64,000 nucleotides of DNA, from positions 3,906,001 through 3,970,000 of the forward strand of contig NZ_CP031194.1 of NCBI RefSeq assembly GCF_003344965.1, given 5' to 3'. Under the pieces are notes generated by a model. The model did not search any database. It was not told the DNA's origin and saw only the letters and a program-made list of their open reading frames with translations. The position numbers were made by a program, and so were the translations under genes. Below, piece by piece: positions 27,432 through 35,047 of this stretch (position 1 is the first letter of the stretch; every line of letters begins with the position of its first letter). The DNA comes from Streptomyces paludis (lineage in GTDB: Bacteria > Actinomycetota > Actinomycetes > Streptomycetales > Streptomycetaceae).

Positions 27432-28562
27432 TTACGGCTCGTCCGCGGGCCTTCGTGGGCTCGCGCCGTCATCCTGGCGGCGGTGTTCGCGGGTGGTGTG
27501 GGTGGTCACGGCGTGGCCGGCGCCGCGGCCTTCCGCGCGGGCCACGATCAGCCCGTCGCGTACCCGGATCGCCACCTCGGTGAGGTCGTCGGCCGGGGGC
27601 TGGCCGAGGGCCGCCGGAATCGCGCCGTCGTAGTCGAACACAATGCGCGGCCGGGGCAGTTCCCCTGCCGCGAACACCCGGCGCAGCGAGCCGGCGAGAT
27701 CGACGATACGGAGCCGGGCCAGTCGGCCGGTCTCGGCGGGGTCGCTGGTCACGACGGCGATTGTCACCGCGTCGCGCAGCCGCGCCGCGGACACCGCCTC
27801 CTCGGCCGCCGACAGCCGTCCTACGCCCAGGACGACCACTACGCCGTCGTCGCCGAGGTCGACGCGGTCGCCGGTGATCTCGTCGCGCAGTACGCAGGGC
27901 GTCGTCCACGGGTCTTCCGCCGGCCGCGCCGGAGCGACGAAGGGGAGGTGTGCCGGTTGTCCGTCGTCGGGGAGGGTGATGCCGGCCAGGTGCTCGGCGG
28001 CGCTCGCCAGGTCGAACGGATCGCTGATCCCGGGGGCGTTCTCCGCGAGACCGGCCGCTCCGTTGAGCAAGGTCAGGGCCAGCTCGGCCAGTCGTATCGT
28101 CGAGCGGCGTACGGCGGTGTGCGGCTCCAGCGCCAGGGCGAGCAGCAGGGCCTCGAACCGGAAGAGTTCGGCCAGCGCGGTCCGGGACGGCTCGGAGTCG
28201 AGCACTCCGGACAGGGAACGCAGCTGAAGATGGCCGCTCCCCGGGGTGTCGCCGGTGAGGGGCAGCCGTTCGAGCCAGACCCTGGCGAAGGCGCCCAGGG
28301 CCCGCCCGGTGGAATCGGGTGATTCCACCGGCGGCTCGGCGGCGGCCCATGCCTGTTCGGCGGCGTCGGCGAGTACGGCGAGATACAGCGCGCGCTTGCC
28401 GGTGAAGTTCGAGTAGACCGCGCCCCTGGTCAGTTCGGCCCGCTCGGCCATCCGGTCGATCTTGGCCTCCGCGTAGCCGTACTCGGCGAACTCCTGCCGG
28501 GCCGCCTCCAGCACGGCCCTACGGGTCCGCTCCTGCTGCTGTGCACGGGTCAGTCTCGCCAC
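27432..28562 (-). CDS. TetR-family regulator with extra C-terminal domain
   Basis: A 376-residue protein, nearly twice the normal TetR length. The N-terminal helix-turn-helix is AVLEAARQEFAEYGYAEAKI, then ELTRGAVYSNFTGKRALYLA. A usual helical domain runs to about residue 210. The remaining ~150 residues are alpha/beta, with CVLRDEITGDRVDLGDDGVV, then VTIAVVTSDP and RIVFDYDGAIPA, resembling a thioredoxin or peroxiredoxin-like fold without a CxxC motif. The GTG at 28562 has AGGGG upstream. It is divergent from an ABC exporter operon and is likely its repressor. Confidence 0.8.
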   Translation of the reverse strand: MARLTRAQQQERTRRAVLEAARQEFAEYGYAEAKIDRMAERAELTRGAVYSNFTGKRALYLAVLADAAEQAWAAAEPPVESPDSTGRALGAFARVWLERLPLTGDTPGSGHLQLRSLSGVLDSEPSRTALAELFRFEALLLALALEPHTAVRRSTIRLAELALTLLNGAAGLAENAPGISDPFDLASAAEHLAGITLPDDGQPAHLPFVAPARPAEDPWTTPCVLRDEITGDRVDLGDDGVVVVLGVGRLSAAEEAVSAARLRDAVTIAVVTSDPAETGRLARLRIVDLAGSLRRVFAAGELPRPRIVFDYDGAIPAALGQPPADDLTEVAIRVRDGLIVARAEGRGAGHAVTTHTTREHRRQDDGASPRRPADEP

Positions 28563-28592
28563 CGTGTCCCCTTTCCGCTTCCGCTGTGCCAT

Positions 28593-28633
28593 GATACGCC
28601 CAGTATCCGAATGGTGTCATCATCTGGATGATG
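28593..28633. promoter_or_regulatory. Two palindromes between the TetR gene and the ABC operon
   Basis: GATAC-GCCCA-GTATC (28593-28607) and CATCATC-TG-GATGATG (28618-28633) lie in the 90-base divergent region. Their centres are about 25 bases apart. They are candidate TetR operators controlling both directions. Confidence 0.5.
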
Positions 28634-28652
28634 TGGGCATCGGAGAGTTTGA

Positions 28653-29636
28653 GTGGGTGACAGTGTGGGTGACAGTCGAGTGGGTGACAAGGGATTCGAG
28701 GTCGAAGGGCTTGTCAAAAGATTCGGCCGGACGACAGCGGTCGACGGAGTGAGCCTCTCGGCTCCCCGGGGACATGTGCTGGGAGTGCTGGGGCCGAACG
28801 GCGCGGGCAAGACGACCGTGGTCCGCGTGCTGGCGACCCTGCTGCGCCCCGACGCGGGCCAGGTGCGGGTGGCGGGGATCGACGTACGGCGGGATCCCGC
28901 TCAGGTCCGTCGGCGTATCGCGCTGTCGGGGCAGCACACGAGTGTCGACAACGAACTGTCCGGGCGGTCCAACCTGGTCATGATCGGCCGGCTCCTCGAC
29001 CTCGGACGGCATGACTCCCGACAACGGGCGGACGAGTTGCTCTCCCGTTTCGGCCTCGACGACGCGGCGGACCGGCGCGCCGCCACCTACTCGGGAGGGA
29101 TGCGACGCCGGCTCGACCTCGCCGCCAGTCTGGTGGGACGGCCGGAGGTCATATTCCTCGACGAGCCCTCGGCCGGGCTGGACCCCGGGAAGCGCGACGA
29201 GTTGTGGCAGATGATCCGGGGGCTCACCCACGACGGTGTGACGGTGCTGCTCACGACGCAGTACCTCGAAGAGGCCGACGCCCTCGCCGACGAGATCACC
29301 GTCATCGACCACGGACGCGTCCTCGCCTCCGGCACCCCCGCGGATCTCAAGCGGGAGGTCGGCGGGCACACCATCGTGCTCCGCCCGGCCGACGCGGGCG
29401 ACCTCGGCCCGGCCGCCGCGATCGTCGCCCGGGTCGCCGGGCGTGAGCCTGACCGGTCACGCCGCCATGAACTCGTCGTACCGGTCGCCGGCGACGCGGA
29501 GTTCTACGAGATCACCGCCGAACTCCGGCGCCACGGCATCGATGTCGGCGAGTTCGCGTTCCGCCTTCCCAGCCTCGACGAGGTCTTCCTCTCCCTGACC
29601 GGGGCCCCCACCGCCGACGCCAAGGACGCAGCATGA
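28653..29636 (+). CDS. DrrA-like ABC transporter ATPase
   Basis: A 327-residue ATPase with Walker A GPNGAGKTT, Q-loop (SGQHTSVDNELSG), signature YSGGMRRRLD, Walker B VIFLDEPSAGLD and the H-loop region. The C-terminal extension (DADFYEI-like stretch and LPSLDEVFLSLTG) is typical of daunorubicin-resistance DrrA transporters. It energises the membrane protein encoded next for drug or lipid export. The N-terminus encodes a repeated VGDS/VGDK unit from tandem GTGGGTGACA DNA, which gives several possible GTG starts; 28653 has GGAGAG upstream. Its stop overlaps the permease start. Confidence 0.9.
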   Translation: MGDSVGDSRVGDKGFEVEGLVKRFGRTTAVDGVSLSAPRGHVLGVLGPNGAGKTTVVRVLATLLRPDAGQVRVAGIDVRRDPAQVRRRIALSGQHTSVDNELSGRSNLVMIGRLLDLGRHDSRQRADELLSRFGLDDAADRRAATYSGGMRRRLDLAASLVGRPEVIFLDEPSAGLDPGKRDELWQMIRGLTHDGVTVLLTTQYLEEADALADEITVIDHGRVLASGTPADLKREVGGHTIVLRPADAGDLGPAAAIVARVAGREPDRSRRHELVVPVAGDAEFYEITAELRRHGIDVGEFAFRLPSLDEVFLSLTGAPTADAKDAA

Positions 29637-30439
29637 CCGCCGCCCTCCCCCCGACAGCGCGGACCGCCCGCCCCCGGGGCTTCGCCACCATCCGGCACAG
29701 TGGGATCCTCGCCCGGCGCAGCCTCGTCAAGTCCGCCCGGAACCCCGGCCCGGTGGTCAACGGCGTCGTCACCCCCGCACTGTTCATGGTTCTTTTCCTC
29801 TATCTGTTCGGCGGCCCGGTCGCCGGTTCCACCGCCGAGTACGTGCAGTACCTGTTCCCCGGGATCCTCGCCATGGGCGCCGGCCTGGCCGGCATGATCT
29901 CCACCGGGTCGGCCATCAACCTCGACCTGAAGAACGGCGTCACCGACCGGTTCCGCAGCCTTCCGGTCAGCCGTACGGCGCCGCTGCTCGGCTCCGTGGC
30001 GGCCGACCTCCTCCGTTACCTGGTCGCCGTGTCGGTTCTCTTCGTCATCGGCGCACTGCTCGGATTCCGTATTCAGGGAAGCCTCCTCGCCGCACTCGGT
30101 GCGACCGGACTCGCCATCCTGTTCGGGTTCTGCCTCAGCTGGGTCATGGTGTTCATCGGGGTCCTCGTCAAGAGCGCCGACGCCGTCCTGTCGTTCAGCT
30201 TCATCGCCTTCCTGCCGCTCCAACTGGGCAGCAGCCTGGGCGCCCCGACCGACACCCTCCCCGGATGGCTGCGTGCCTGGGCCGACATCAACCCCGTCAC
30301 CCACGTCATGGACGCCTGCCGCGCGCTGCTGAACGGAACACCGGACGACGGGAGTGTCGGCCTCACACTGCTGTGGTCGGCCGTCCTGTTCTGCGTCTTC
30401 TGCCCGCTCGCGGTCCGCGCCTACGGTCGCCGGGAGTGA
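29633..30439 (+). CDS. ABC-2 type permease (DrrB-like)
   Basis: A 268-residue membrane protein with about six helices (PALFMVLFLYLFGGPVAG, LFPGILAMGAGLAGMISTG, YLVAVSVLFVIGALLG, ILFGFCLSWVMVFIGVL). It has the ABC-2 loop KNGVTDRFRSLPVSR and ends with helices before the final RAYGRRE. It pairs with the ATPase through an ATGA overlap. The complex probably exports a hydrophobic compound; the TetR regulator divergent to it may sense that compound. Confidence 0.9.
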   Translation: MTAALPPTARTARPRGFATIRHSGILARRSLVKSARNPGPVVNGVVTPALFMVLFLYLFGGPVAGSTAEYVQYLFPGILAMGAGLAGMISTGSAINLDLKNGVTDRFRSLPVSRTAPLLGSVAADLLRYLVAVSVLFVIGALLGFRIQGSLLAALGATGLAILFGFCLSWVMVFIGVLVKSADAVLSFSFIAFLPLQLGSSLGAPTDTLPGWLRAWADINPVTHVMDACRALLNGTPDDGSVGLTLLWSAVLFCVFCPLAVRAYGRRE

Positions 30440-30445
30440 GCGCCG

Positions 30446-30751
30446 ATGCCGACCGACAACACCATCCCGGCATCCCTCGGCCCACTGATTTCCGAAGTCG
30501 TCTCGCAGGACCCGGAAGCGTCCGAGATCCAGCGCGTCGCCAGGGCCACCGCTCTCGCCGTGGCCCTGGACCACACCGCCGCACAGCTTGTCGAGCACTT
30601 CGTCGAGAACGCGCGCCGCGAAGGAAGGTCATGGCGCGAGATCGCGGCGGTCCTGGGCGTGTCCAGGCAGGCCGCACACAGCAGATTCGCGATACGCACC
30701 ACCGGCAGCCGTCCTGCCGGCCGAACCGCACACCCGGGAGACACAACATGA
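30446..30751 (+). CDS. Small helix-turn-helix protein
   Basis: A 101-residue protein. A helical N-terminus (VVSQDPEASEIQRVARATALAV) precedes a helix-turn-helix (EGRSWREIAAVLGVSRQAAH) close to the C-terminus, resembling small sigma-region-4-like or HTH_23 proteins of actinobacteria. It starts 6 bases after the permease stop, and its own stop overlaps the next start. Probably a DNA-binding accessory of the operon. Confidence 0.8.
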   Translation: MPTDNTIPASLGPLISEVVSQDPEASEIQRVARATALAVALDHTAAQLVEHFVENARREGRSWREIAAVLGVSRQAAHSRFAIRTTGSRPAGRTAHPGDTT

Positions 30752-31374
30752 ACCGGCCCGAAACCCGAACGGCGGACCCCGGCCTGCTGGTGCTGCACGC
30801 CCTGCGCTGCGTCGGTGCCACCGGTCCCGCCCGCCTCCGTCTGGTCACCGGTCTCGACGAGTCCGATGTCGAGTCCGAGCTGATCGATCTCGGGGTCGCC
30901 GGACTCGTCGCGCGCACCCCCGGCCCCATGTCCGGCTGGTGGCTCACGGACGCCGGCCGCGCCGCGGACGCCGAACTGATCACCGACGAGCTGGAGTCGG
31001 CCGCCGCCCGCGGGGCCGTGACGGCGGCGTACCACCGTTTCCTCGTGCTCAACCCGGAGCTGCTCGACCTCTGCCGCGCATGGCAACTCCGCACTGTAGA
31101 AGGCGTCGTGAGCGCCAATGACCACAGCGACGCCGCCTACGACGCCAGGGTCCTCGACCGGTTCGCCGACCTGGACCGCCGTGCCGGCACGGTCTGCGCG
31201 GAACTGTCCGCGGCACTGCCCCGGTTCGGTATCTACCGCGTCCGCCTCACCGGGGCCCTCGAACGGGCCGGCTCCGGAGCGCTGGAGTACGTGACCGACA
31301 GCACCGCGTCGTACCACACCGTCTGGGCGGAGCTGCACGAAGACCTGCTCTCCACACTCGGGATACCGCGATGA
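30748..31374 (+). CDS. Winged-helix-like regulatory protein next to PPDK-like gene
   Basis: A 208-residue protein. The first ~75 residues look like a winged helix (VLHALRCVGATGPARLRLVT, ESELIDLGVAGLVART, WWLTDAGRAADAEL). The rest is helical (AYHRFLVLNPELLDLCRAWQ, FADLDRRAGTVCAELSAAL), with a final DSTASYHTVWAELHEDLL. I recognise no named family with certainty. Both ends overlap neighbours by ATGA, so it is translationally coupled to the HTH gene and the PPDK-like gene and probably works with the latter. Confidence 0.75.
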   Translation: MNRPETRTADPGLLVLHALRCVGATGPARLRLVTGLDESDVESELIDLGVAGLVARTPGPMSGWWLTDAGRAADAELITDELESAAARGAVTAAYHRFLVLNPELLDLCRAWQLRTVEGVVSANDHSDAAYDARVLDRFADLDRRAGTVCAELSAALPRFGIYRVRLTGALERAGSGALEYVTDSTASYHTVWAELHEDLLSTLGIPR

Positions 31375-33020
31375 GATGGATCCGTACGATCTCCGCCGAG
31401 ACCGAGGAGGGCGCGGAGACGCTGGGGGGCAAGGCACGTGGCCTCGTCCTTCTGCACCGTCTCGGGCTACGCGTGCCGGACGGCTTCGTCGTCACCACCG
31501 AGGCATGCCGCGCCTTCCTGCGGGACGGACGTCTTCCCGACGGCCTCGACGCGGAGCTGACGGCGGCCGTGGCCGGCCTCGAACGCTCCACTGGGCGCGT
31601 TTTCGGCGGCTCGCGGAAGCCGCTGGCGGTATCTGTCCGGTCCGGGGCCAGAGTGTCGATGCCCGGCATGATGAACACGATCCTCAACCTCGGCCTGACC
31701 ACCGGAGCCACCACGGGCCTGACCGCCGAGACGGGCGACGGGACGTTCGCACTGGACTCACGGCTCCGCTTCCTGTCGGGCTTCGCCGCCGCGGTGACGG
31801 AAGCGGACGGCGCGGGAGCCGCCCAGGGACGGGATCCCGTGCCGGTGAACGAGGGAGGGGAAGCGCGCCTCCGTGAGGCGGCGAAGGCCGTCGAGGACTT
31901 CGTACGGGAACGGTGCGGCCGGCCCGTCCCGGACGACGCGACCCGCCAGCTGGAGTGGGCGGTCGAGGCTGTGTTCTCCTCCTGGAACACACCTCGCTCA
32001 CGGACCTACCGCGCGCTGAACGACATTCCGCACGACCTCGGCACAGCGGTGATCGTCCAGACGATGGTGTTCGGGAACCGCGACGAACACAGCGGCACCG
32101 GGGTCGCGTTCAGCCGCGATCCCAACACCGGCGAGAACATCCCGTACGGCGAAGTCCTCTTCGGGCACCAGGGAGAGGACGTCGTTTCCGGCAGCTCGAC
32201 GACCCGGCCGCTGCGTGAACTCGGCGAGCGGGAGCCCGCCGTGTGGCGGGAGCTGCTCGACGCCCTGGGCCGGATCGAGAAACACCACCGTGACGCCTGC
32301 TACGTCGAGTTCACCTTTGACTCCGGCGAGCTGTGGTTCCTCCAGGTCCGGACCGGCCGGTTCGTCGGAGGCGCCGCCGTCCGCGTCGCCACCGAACTCG
32401 TTGACGAGCGGGTCATCGGACGCGAGGAGGCGCTGTTCAGGATCTCACCGCAGCACCTCCGGCACGTCCGTACGCCGCGCGTCGCGTCGTCCGGCGAGGC
32501 CGACATCTTCGCCCGGGGGATCGGTGCCTGCCCCGGCGCGGCGGTCGGCAGAGTGGCGACCACGGCGGACAGCGCCGTACGCATGGCCCGGGACGCCCCG
32601 GTCATCCTCGTACGCCCGGAGACCTCCCCCGCCGACCTGCACGGACTTGCCGCAGCCGCCGGAGTCGTGACCGCGCGCGGGGGGCCGGCCAGCCATGCCG
32701 CGGTGGTCGCGCGAGCCATGTCGAAGCCGGCGGTCGTGGGTGTCAGCGGTCTCACCGTCGACACCGACAACGGCACCGGCACCGACACCGGCACCGGTTC
32801 GGTGGCGGTCGCCGGTCGCACCATCGGCGAAGGCACCCTCGTCACCATCGACGGAACCAGCGGCGAAATCGCCCTCGGCCGTCTCCACATCGTCGCGAAC
32901 GCGGCCGACGACCACCTTGACCGCTTGCTCGGCTGGGCCGACGACATCTCGGGCGACCACTCCGTACGCGAGGAATCCCGGCGCCTCGAAGCGGCCCGTG
33001 CCGTACTGCGTCGCCGCTGA
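31371..33020 (+). CDS. Short pyruvate-phosphate-dikinase-like protein
   Basis: A 549-residue protein with the first two domains of PPDK. An ATP-grasp nucleotide-binding region (LGGKARGLVLLHRLGLRVPD, VSVRSGARVSMPGMMNTILN, GTGVAFSRDPNTGENIPYGE, LWFLQVRTGR) is followed by a phosphohistidine swivelling domain (GGPASHAAVVARAM, H442). The C-terminal PEP/pyruvate barrel of full-length PPDK (about 870-900 residues) is absent, so the final acceptor is unclear. Mycobacterial PpdK is also short. A Thr/Gly/Asp repeat is inserted near residue 468. It overlaps the preceding gene and may phosphorylate a small molecule or partner. Confidence 0.85.
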   Translation: MRWIRTISAETEEGAETLGGKARGLVLLHRLGLRVPDGFVVTTEACRAFLRDGRLPDGLDAELTAAVAGLERSTGRVFGGSRKPLAVSVRSGARVSMPGMMNTILNLGLTTGATTGLTAETGDGTFALDSRLRFLSGFAAAVTEADGAGAAQGRDPVPVNEGGEARLREAAKAVEDFVRERCGRPVPDDATRQLEWAVEAVFSSWNTPRSRTYRALNDIPHDLGTAVIVQTMVFGNRDEHSGTGVAFSRDPNTGENIPYGEVLFGHQGEDVVSGSSTTRPLRELGEREPAVWRELLDALGRIEKHHRDACYVEFTFDSGELWFLQVRTGRFVGGAAVRVATELVDERVIGREEALFRISPQHLRHVRTPRVASSGEADIFARGIGACPGAAVGRVATTADSAVRMARDAPVILVRPETSPADLHGLAAAAGVVTARGGPASHAAVVARAMSKPAVVGVSGLTVDTDNGTGTDTGTGSVAVAGRTIGEGTLVTIDGTSGEIALGRLHIVANAADDHLDRLLGWADDISGDHSVREESRRLEAARAVLRRR

Positions 33021-33089
33021 CGCGCGGTGAGCCGGAGAGCACCGCACAACTCATCGACCCCACAAGCTTGTCCTGCGAGGAGACCTGTG

Positions 33090-33677
33090 ATGGCAACACG
33101 GCACGTGTATCTGGTGAGGCACGGAGCGGCCGACCCGTTCGGCGAACTGACCGACGTCGGACAGCGGCAGTCGGAACTGGTGGGGCGGCGCCTGGCCGCT
33201 CTTCCTGTCGACGCGGTGTGGCACTCGCCCCTCCCGAGGGCGGTGCGGTGCGCGCGGATCATCGGCGAGCACCTGCCGGGAGCCGCCGTACGGGAAGCGC
33301 CCGAGCTGATCGACCACATACCGTACGTACCGGAGGAGGCGCCGCGGGACTGGGCGCCGTTCTTCGACGGGTACGGTGCCGAGGAGGCCGCCGAGGCGGA
33401 ACGCCGCTCCGACGCGCTGACCGCCAGGTTCGCGCGCCCCGCCGAGACCGAGACCCATGAGGTCCTGATCACCCATGCCTACCCGGTGGCCTGGCTGGTC
33501 CGGCACGCCCTCGACGCGCCGCGGGAACGATGGCTCGGTCTGAACTGCGGCAACACGGCGATCACGGCGATCGAGTACCGCGACGGCACAGCGCCGACGC
33601 TGCTGTCGTACAACGACATGGGCCACCTGCCGGCCGACCTGAGGTGGACGGGCTTCGCGGCGGGCACCAGGCTGTGA
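33090..33677 (+). CDS. Histidine phosphatase family protein
   Basis: A 195-residue phosphoglycerate-mutase-like phosphatase. The N-terminal catalytic motif YLVRHGAADP supplies the phospho-acceptor histidine, and HSPLPRAVRCARII and EVLITHAYPVAWLVRH supply the other arginine and histidine. It is a cytoplasmic hydrolase of an unknown phosphoester. It follows the PPDK-like gene by 69 bases and may act on its product. The ATG at 33090 follows GAGGAG. A terminator ends the unit. Confidence 0.88.
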   Translation: MATRHVYLVRHGAADPFGELTDVGQRQSELVGRRLAALPVDAVWHSPLPRAVRCARIIGEHLPGAAVREAPELIDHIPYVPEEAPRDWAPFFDGYGAEEAAEAERRSDALTARFARPAETETHEVLITHAYPVAWLVRHALDAPRERWLGLNCGNTAITAIEYRDGTAPTLLSYNDMGHLPADLRWTGFAAGTRL

Positions 33678-33718
33678 CCCGGCCCCGCCGGTGAGGCACC
33701 GTCGCACCGGGCATGGGG

Positions 33719-33749
33719 AAGCGCCGCTGCCCTGGGGGCGGCGGCGCTT
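33719..33749. terminator. Terminator between convergent genes
   Basis: AAGCGCCGC (33719-33727) pairs with GCGGCGCTT (33741-33749). It lies between the histidine phosphatase gene and the convergent oxidoreductase gene and shares a 23-24 base block with the terminator at 27305-27341. Confidence 0.75.
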
Positions 33750-33793
33750 GGGTGGGGGTGGGGGTGGTTTGGTGGTGGGTGGGGTGGGGGCGA

Positions 33794-34993
33794 TTAGTTG
33801 GGGGCGTCGCCGAAGTCGGGGATGGGGAGGCGTTCGCCGTTCTTCAGGGCGGATTCGTGGGCGATGATGCCGGGGAGTGTGTAGCGGGCCGCCACCCAGG
33901 CGTTCACCGGGGGGAGTGTGCCCGTGTTGACCGCGGTGACGAAGTCGTCGGCCAGGTAGTGGTGGCTTCCCTCGTGGCCGTTCGACACGTTCGCGAACTC
34001 CGCCGGCAGCCGGGTGCGGTCGTGGACCGGGGCCGAGCCGGAGGTGAAGGCGTCGCGGAGGGCGGGGGCGACATGTTCCAGGGAGGGGTCGTCGGGGGAG
34101 AGGGTGGGCTTCGGCTGGAGGTGGTCGGTGACGTCCTCGACACCGTTCTTGTCCTGCCAGAGGCTTACGGTGGCAAGCTGTTCGAGGCTGCCCTCCGTAC
34201 CGAAGAAGCGGAACCGCGACTCACGGATGTGCGACGGGTAGCCGACCCTGCGGAACTCGTTCGTACGGAACGATCCGCCGCCCGCGACCTCGAACAGCGC
34301 CGTCGCGTTGGAGAAGTCGTTGTCGAACTGGCTGACGTCCTTGTCGAAGACCCCGTCCCCCCGGTCGTCCTTCACACCGATCGCCGACACACTCACCGCG
34401 TGCGTCTGCCACGCGCCCAGCACACCGCCCACCGAGTGGGTCGGGTAGAGCAGCGGCGGGTAGCTGGCGGTCGACTTCCACTGCTCGCCGCCGCTGTACT
34501 GGTACGCCTCGTAGAAGCCCAGGTCCATGTCGTGGACGTAGTCGCCCTCGGCGTGGAAGAGCCGGCCGAAGGCGCCCGCGGCGATCTGGTCGCGGGCGTA
34601 CACCGTGGCCGGGTTGTACTGGCTCGTCTCGCCCATCATGTACGTCAGCCCGGTCTCCCGTACGGCCTCGATGATGGCCGCGATCTCCGCCTCCGAGATC
34701 GCCATCGGCACCGCCGAGTACACATGCTTTCCGGCGCGCAGCGCCTTCACCACCAGCGGGCCGTGTGTCCAGCGCTGGGTGAAGATGGCGACCGCGTCGA
34801 TGTCAGGCGACTCGATCGCGGCCTCGAAGGACGGGAACGTGCCGGTCAGGTCGTAATCGGCGACGAGCTTCTCGGCGCGCTCGGGCAGCAGGTCGGTGGC
34901 GTAGATGTCGCCCACGCCCGGGTGGAGCGCCCAGAGCTTGGCGAACTGTCCCGCGAACTGTCCCGCTCCGACTATGGCGAGTTTGAAGGTCAT
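33794..34993 (-). CDS. Gfo/Idh/MocA-family oxidoreductase
   Basis: A 399-residue NAD(P)-dependent sugar or inositol dehydrogenase-type protein. The Rossmann motif KLAIVGAGQFAGQFAK is followed by DAVAIFTQRWTHGPLVVKAL, then GKHVYSAVPMA (the usual EKP replaced by SAVP) and GLTYMMGETSQYNPA. The usual catalytic Lys of EKP is not present at that spot, so the reaction may differ from the best-known members. It is the last gene of the sugar ABC transporter unit, 54 bases from the binding-protein gene, and probably processes the imported sugar. Confidence 0.88.
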   Translation of the reverse strand: MTFKLAIVGAGQFAGQFAKLWALHPGVGDIYATDLLPERAEKLVADYDLTGTFPSFEAAIESPDIDAVAIFTQRWTHGPLVVKALRAGKHVYSAVPMAISEAEIAAIIEAVRETGLTYMMGETSQYNPATVYARDQIAAGAFGRLFHAEGDYVHDMDLGFYEAYQYSGGEQWKSTASYPPLLYPTHSVGGVLGAWQTHAVSVSAIGVKDDRGDGVFDKDVSQFDNDFSNATALFEVAGGGSFRTNEFRRVGYPSHIRESRFRFFGTEGSLEQLATVSLWQDKNGVEDVTDHLQPKPTLSPDDPSLEHVAPALRDAFTSGSAPVHDRTRLPAEFANVSNGHEGSHHYLADDFVTAVNTGTLPPVNAWVAARYTLPGIIAHESALKNGERLPIPDFGDAPN

Positions 34994-35047
34994 TTGGGGG
35001 GTCTCATTTCCGGTTGCTTGTGAGGTGGGAGGTTGTTGTGTTGGGGG

